Shown here piece by piece: positions 22,268 through 25,585 of a stretch of 25,585 nt of DNA (positions are counted from its first letter, which is position 1; every line of letters begins with the position of its first letter). The DNA lies in contig JARYLH010000005.1 of assembly GCA_029907755.1 (NCBI GenBank), forward strand, positions 1 through 25,585. Reading direction: 5' to 3'. A program made the position numbers and the translations under genes. The notes below the pieces were generated by a model that saw only the letters and a list, made by a program, of their open reading frames with translations, had not been told where the DNA came from and did not search any database. The stretch comes from Candidatus Methanosuratincola sp. Lineage in GTDB: Archaea; Thermoproteota; Methanomethylicia; Methanomethylicales; Methanomethylicaceae.

Positions 22268-23194
22268 CTAAAGCGTCTTAAAGGCGTTTATAATGTTTTC
22301 GGCTATGAGCGCAGCCCCAAGCGATTGGGCCTCCCTCGTCTGGGCGCCGATGTGCGGTGTGACGAGCACATTGGGCAGGGAGACAAGCTCCTTCTCGTCT
22401 GGGGTCTCTGGGGGTTCGTGCTCGAAGACGTCCAAGGCGGCTCCTGCGATCCTCCCGCTTTTCAAAGCCCTCAAGAGTGCTGCTGTATCGACCACCTCCC
22501 CCCTCGAGGCGTTTATGAAGAATGCGCCCTGCTTCATAGATGAGAAGGCAGAGTCCCCAAACATGTGGTAAGTCTCTGGCAAGAGCGGGACATGCACGGT
22601 CACCACGTCGGACCTGGAAAGAAGATCTTCGACCCGGCCTACCCGCTCAGCACTTAGCCTTGCGAGGGCACCCTCGTCCACAATGACATCATAGACGAGT
22701 ATGTTCATGCCAAATGCCTTGGATCTCTCCGCGACCGCTCTCCCTATCCTCCCGAAGCCGACTACCCCCAGCGTCTTTCCGTTGAGCTCAATGCCGTGGA
22801 GCTTCTTCTTTTCCCATAGGCCCCGCTTCATCGAGTCGTTGGCGATATGGATTCGCCTTGCGAGGCTGAGCATCATTCCCATCACGAGCTCGGATACCGC
22901 AACGGTTGACATCTGCGGGGTGTTGAGGACCTTTATCCCGGCCTCCTCTGCAGCCTTGACGTCGATCGTGTCCAGGCCCACTCCAACCCTTCCGATGACT
23001 TTGAGGTTCTTGCCCAACTCGATTATTTCGCGCGTTACCTTGGTCCTGCTCCTTACGATCAGCACATCGTAGAGACCGATGATTCTCTTCAGCGAATCGT
23101 ATGAAACATCAAATTTTTCATCGACTTCGAATCCTGCGGCACGAAGCTTTGATCCGCACTCGGCATCGACCTCGTCAGCGATCAGCACCCTCAT
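22268..23194 (-). CDS. serA: D-3-phosphoglycerate dehydrogenase, short form
   Basis: A 308-residue NAD-dependent 2-hydroxyacid dehydrogenase, probably oxidising 3-phosphoglycerate in serine synthesis. The Rossmann motif is GVVGFGRIGRAVAE at about 144-157. The substrate Arg is in NASRGEVVD, and the catalytic Glu and His lie in DVFEHEPP and TPHIGAQT. The VGVGLDTID segment is typical of SerA. It lacks the C-terminal ACT regulatory domain, so it is not expected to have ACT-type serine feedback. ATG 23194 is chosen: a TATA box on the minus strand at 23231-23240 sits just ahead, and the open frame beyond lacks family sequence. Related hydroxyacid dehydrogenases are the alternative. Confidence 0.88.
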   Translation of the reverse strand: MRVLIADEVDAECGSKLRAAGFEVDEKFDVSYDSLKRIIGLYDVLIVRSRTKVTREIIELGKNLKVIGRVGVGLDTIDVKAAEEAGIKVLNTPQMSTVAVSELVMGMMLSLARRIHIANDSMKRGLWEKKKLHGIELNGKTLGVVGFGRIGRAVAERSKAFGMNILVYDVIVDEGALARLSAERVGRVEDLLSRSDVVTVHVPLLPETYHMFGDSAFSSMKQGAFFINASRGEVVDTAALLRALKSGRIAGAALDVFEHEPPETPDEKELVSLPNVLVTPHIGAQTREAQSLGAALIAENIINAFKTL

Positions 23195-23230
23195 CCTGGG
23201 ACACCTGGCGTCTTCTAAACCGTCAAGGCT

Positions 23231-23240
23231 GTAAAATAGT
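23231..23240 (-). promoter_or_regulatory. TATA box of serA
   Basis: The minus strand reads ACTATTTTAC about 40 bases before ATG 23194, giving a leader of about 12 bases. Confidence 0.5.
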
Positions 23241-23362
23241 TTATGCTCACGCAAGAGACGCCTAATGAAGTCAAGGTCGGTACACATTGCCATGGACCGG
23301 AAGATGCGCCTATTCGGCGATTGGACTTCCCTTGCATGCTGCAACGGGGTTCCAGCCGATGG

Positions 23363-23372
23363 GGTTAATATA
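23363..23372 (+). promoter_or_regulatory. TATA box of the YchF-type GTPase gene
   Basis: GTTAATATAG lies about 35 bases before ATG 23406. GGAG at 23395-23398 is seven bases before the start, so the short leader keeps a ribosome binding site. Confidence 0.55.
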
Positions 23373-23405
23373 GATTCGGCGCAGAAGTATTAAAGGAGCC
23401 GCAAA

Positions 23406-24617
23406 ATGATCGCAGGTCTGGTAGGCAAAACGCATGTGGGAAAGACGACCTTTTTCTGCGCCAGCACTCTCGCCCCGGCCAAGATAGGGGCGGTGCCGTT
23501 TACCACAATAGAGCCGAACCAAGGGATAGCCAGCATAAGGGTAAAGTGTGCATGCAAGGAGATGGGAGTGAAAGACGATCCCAGGAATTCAGTCTGCAGT
23601 GACGGGGTCAGATGGGTTCCTGTGAAACTCGTGGATGTAGCTGGGCTCGTCCCGGACGCCCACAAGGGTCGCGGGCTCGGGAATAAGTTTCTGGACGATC
23701 TGCGCCAGGCGGACGGTTTCATACAGGTAGTTGACGCATCAGGCAGCACGGACGCCAATGGGAACGCCTGTCAGCCCGGGACCCGAGATCCGGTGGACGA
23801 CGTGAGGTTCCTCGAGCATGAGATAACCATGTGGATGACAGGAATACTCAAGAAAGACTGGGACAGGATCGCCAAGGGAATAAGGCAGCTCAAGGAGGAC
23901 GGGATCGCGCTGCTCACCGAGAGGCTTACAGGGCTGATGATAAGCAGGCGGCATGTCTTGGCTGCGATCGGCGCAAGGGACGAGCTGAAGAAGAGGATCG
24001 ATGAGTGGACAGACGAGGATCTGAGGACGTTTGTTGAAGAGCTGAGGAAGGCCTCTAAACCGATGGTGATAGCCGCAAACAAGATAGACATTAGGCAGGC
24101 GGAGGCGAACATCGAGAGGCTGAGGCAGGAGTTCAAGGACAGAACGGTAATCCCCTGTTCGGCAGAGGCCGAGCTGGCTCTGAGGCTGGCAGCCAAGAAG
24201 GGGATAATCAGCTACAATCCAGGGGATCCTGACTTCAAGGTGCTCAAGGAGGAGGAGCTGAACGAGAGGCAGAAGGAGGGGCTCCGCAAGATAAAAGACC
24301 TCCTGGAGAGGTGGGGGAGCACAGGGGTGCAGGAAGCGATAGAGAGCATATACAAGAAGGAGCTGAAGATGATATCAGTCTTCCCTGTGGAAGACGCGAA
24401 TAAGCTCACAGACCACAAGGGCAACGTGCTCCCTGATGTCGTGCTTGTCCAGGAAGGGACAACTGCAAGGGGGCTCGCCTACAAGATCCACTCGGATCTT
24501 GGCGAGGGATTCCTGTACGCGATCGATGCCAGAACAGGGCAGAAGATAGGGGAGGACTACAGGATCAAGGACAGGGACATAATCAAGATAGTCTCTGCAA
24601 AAGGCGTGCGGGGCTAG
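23406..24617 (+). CDS. YchF/Obg-family GTPase with C-terminal TGS domain
   Basis: A 403-residue redox- or translation-linked GTPase or ATPase of the archaeal YchF group. G1 is GKTHVGKTT at about 7-15, where the common form is GKPNVGKST. PFTTIEPNQG, DVAGLVPDAHKGRGLGNKFLDDLRQAD (G3) and ANKID (G4) follow, with a helical insert. TGS is at about 325-400 (DANKLTDHKGNVLPDVVLVQEGTTARG). ATG 23406 has GGAG seven bases upstream. Its stop overlaps the convergent DUF2095 gene by three bases. Confidence 0.93.
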   Translation: MIAGLVGKTHVGKTTFFCASTLAPAKIGAVPFTTIEPNQGIASIRVKCACKEMGVKDDPRNSVCSDGVRWVPVKLVDVAGLVPDAHKGRGLGNKFLDDLRQADGFIQVVDASGSTDANGNACQPGTRDPVDDVRFLEHEITMWMTGILKKDWDRIAKGIRQLKEDGIALLTERLTGLMISRRHVLAAIGARDELKKRIDEWTDEDLRTFVEELRKASKPMVIAANKIDIRQAEANIERLRQEFKDRTVIPCSAEAELALRLAAKKGIISYNPGDPDFKVLKEEELNERQKEGLRKIKDLLERWGSTGVQEAIESIYKKELKMISVFPVEDANKLTDHKGNVLPDVVLVQEGTTARGLAYKIHSDLGEGFLYAIDARTGQKIGEDYRIKDRDIIKIVSAKGVRG

Positions 24618-24919
24618 CCGAACTTCTTGAAGTAGTAGCCCGACTCCCTCTTCTCCCCGAAAGACCTTATCCCGGATTCCGCGATTCTTTTCCTCAGGGA
24701 AGCGGCGTAAGCCTTCGAGATCTCGCCCCTCTTTTCCATGAAGTCTACGACCTCCAGTCCTTCCTCGTCTGTGCTGCACCGCTGTAGGAAGTCAATGACA
24801 GACGGTTCGTACCCCCTGCCCCTGTCGACCTTCAAGGAATGCCCGCTCCCCGAAGCGGAGCTGATCTCCCTGTAGAGGTTGGGATAATCCCTCTTCAGCT
24901 CCTTCTCAGAAAACCCCAT
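24614..24919 (-). CDS. DUF2095-family protein
   Basis: A 101-residue archaeal protein of unknown function. MGFSEKELKRDYPNLYREI at the N-terminus, RGYEPSVIDFLQRCSTDEEGLEVVDF and KRGEISKAYAASLRKRI in the middle, and SFGEKRESGYYF at the end are characteristic. ATG 24919 is used, as it overlaps the upstream radical SAM stop as TGATG and gives the family N-terminus. It shares its terminal CTAG with the convergent GTPase gene. Confidence 0.82.
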   Translation of the reverse strand: MGFSEKELKRDYPNLYREISSASGSGHSLKVDRGRGYEPSVIDFLQRCSTDEEGLEVVDFMEKRGEISKAYAASLRKRIAESGIRSFGEKRESGYYFKKFG

Positions 24920-25585
24920 CAATCCTGACCTCCGACGGCCCTCCGGTATTCGTGAAGCAATAGAGATCTGCCTGGACCCCCTTTTATCATTTCCCAAGGG
25001 AGGGCATCTCCCTCGGAATAAGTTGGCTGTATTGTCTCAAAGTCCTTCCCGATGCCCTTCAACACACGCCTCCATGTCCCGAGGTCGCCTTGACCGCCCT
25101 CCGAGATGTCCTTGATCGCAAGGAGCAGAACGGAGGATGCCTCTCTGCCCGACGTGGACAGAAATGCCTGCACTGCCCCCCACCTGTAGTCCATCGACTC
25201 AAACCGCCGTATCCCCAAGCTGGAGCAGATCTCCCTCATCCTGGAGACCCTAAACCTGTACTCAGGTTCACTGATGATTCTGGCCCACTGGAATGGCGTA
25301 TTCCCCTTCGGGATCATAGGGTTCACGCTTACGTGGATCGATCTAGGGTCGAAGCCTGCCGAGATCGCTCCTTCGAGCATTGGCCGCAACGGCTCCAGAT
25401 CTGGCAGGCTTTCGCCAGGTATCCCAACCATGAAATAGAGCTTCAACGATCTTATGCCGGCACTACGGGATGCCTCGAGTAGCCCAATCAGTTCCGACTC
25501 GTCCAAAGGCTTGTTTATCACCTCCCTCAGGCGGCTTGACGGGGACTCCGGGGCAATCGTGATCGACCGTTGTCCCCCCGCGGCA
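24919..25585 (-). CDS. Radical SAM protein, C-terminal part (partial, gene continues past the window)
   Basis: The frame is open to the last base of the window, and upstream codons 25522-25585 already carry family sequence (QRSITIAPESPSSRLREVIN), so the internal GTG at 25521 is not the start. It continues INKPLDESELIGLLEASRSAG and LKLYFMVGIPGES, the substrate barrel of B12-binding-type radical SAM proteins. The Cys3 cluster motif CxxxCxxC lies beyond the window. The visible part ends with about 130 residues that I cannot assign. TGATG overlap with DUF2095 marks an operon. Confidence 0.82.
   Translation of the reverse strand, partial: AAGGQRSITIAPESPSSRLREVINKPLDESELIGLLEASRSAGIRSLKLYFMVGIPGESLPDLEPLRPMLEGAISAGFDPRSIHVSVNPMIPKGNTPFQWARIISEPEYRFRVSRMREICSSLGIRRFESMDYRWGAVQAFLSTSGREASSVLLLAIKDISEGGQGDLGTWRRVLKGIGKDFETIQPTYSEGDALPWEMIKGGPGRSLLLHEYRRAVGGQD

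Noticed and set aside
1..25585. CRISPR arrays, insertion sequences, toxin-antitoxin pairs or defence genes
   Set aside because: No regular repeats, transposase or nuclease genes were found; the lone RHH protein has no toxin partner next to it.

Overview
The window is a gene-dense, moderately GC-rich archaeal chromosome segment. The gene content is unmistakably archaeal: a 20S proteasome alpha subunit, SBDS, the exosome core Rrp4/Rrp41/Rrp42, L37Ae, L15e, Nep1, two RNase P proteins, KEOPS Pcc1, prefoldin beta and EF-2. Promoters are of the TATA/BRE type, leaders are short, and TTG or GTG starts are common. The order psmA-sbds-rrp4-rrp41-rrp42-rpl37ae-brix-pcc1-pfdB-DUF3194-DHH fits a TACK-type archaeon best. 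I cannot name the genus from sequence alone.

Layout. 18-2629: a DEAD-box RNA helicase (-), RNase P Rpp21 (-), divergent Nep1 (+) and a 43-residue membrane protein (-). 2818-6041: a compact integrated element of about 3.2 kb in a tRNA-Gly(CCC) gene, bounded by a 47-bp direct repeat with one mismatch. It carries a 42-residue ribbon-helix-helix protein, a V4R-domain protein broken by one indel, an exported membrane-anchored protein and an archaeal tyrosine integrase, also broken by one indel. Three exact copies of an 11-bp palindrome lie just inside its two ends. 6163-9111: EF-2 and 6-phospho-3-hexuloisomerase, each with its own promoter. 9217-11617: an ECF transporter energizing module (A-A'-T) with start/stop overlaps and no S component. 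11667-18078: the proteasome/exosome/ribosome superoperon of eleven genes, all on the minus strand. 18174-20562: a four-CBS protein and a Re-citrate synthase-like enzyme of the isopropylmalate/homocitrate synthase family. 20563-20892: an AT-rich gap followed by a GC-rich structured island, possibly an uncharacterised RNA. 20893-23194: Pop5, a COG1325 RNA-binding protein, L15e and phosphoglycerate dehydrogenase (-). 23406-25585: a YchF-type GTPase (+), convergent with DUF2095 and a radical SAM gene that leaves the window (-).

Most of the window is housekeeping: RNA processing and decay (exosome, RNase P, Nep1, Brix, SBDS), protein synthesis and quality control (EF-2, L15e, L37Ae, proteasome, prefoldin), tRNA modification (Pcc1) and a little central metabolism. 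The accessory part is the tRNA-Gly element. It is the best candidate for an undescribed system: a minimal integrative element with its own integrase, a tiny regulator, two cargo proteins and a shared palindromic site at both ends. All statements rest on reading the sequence and on remembered family features. No database search was run.
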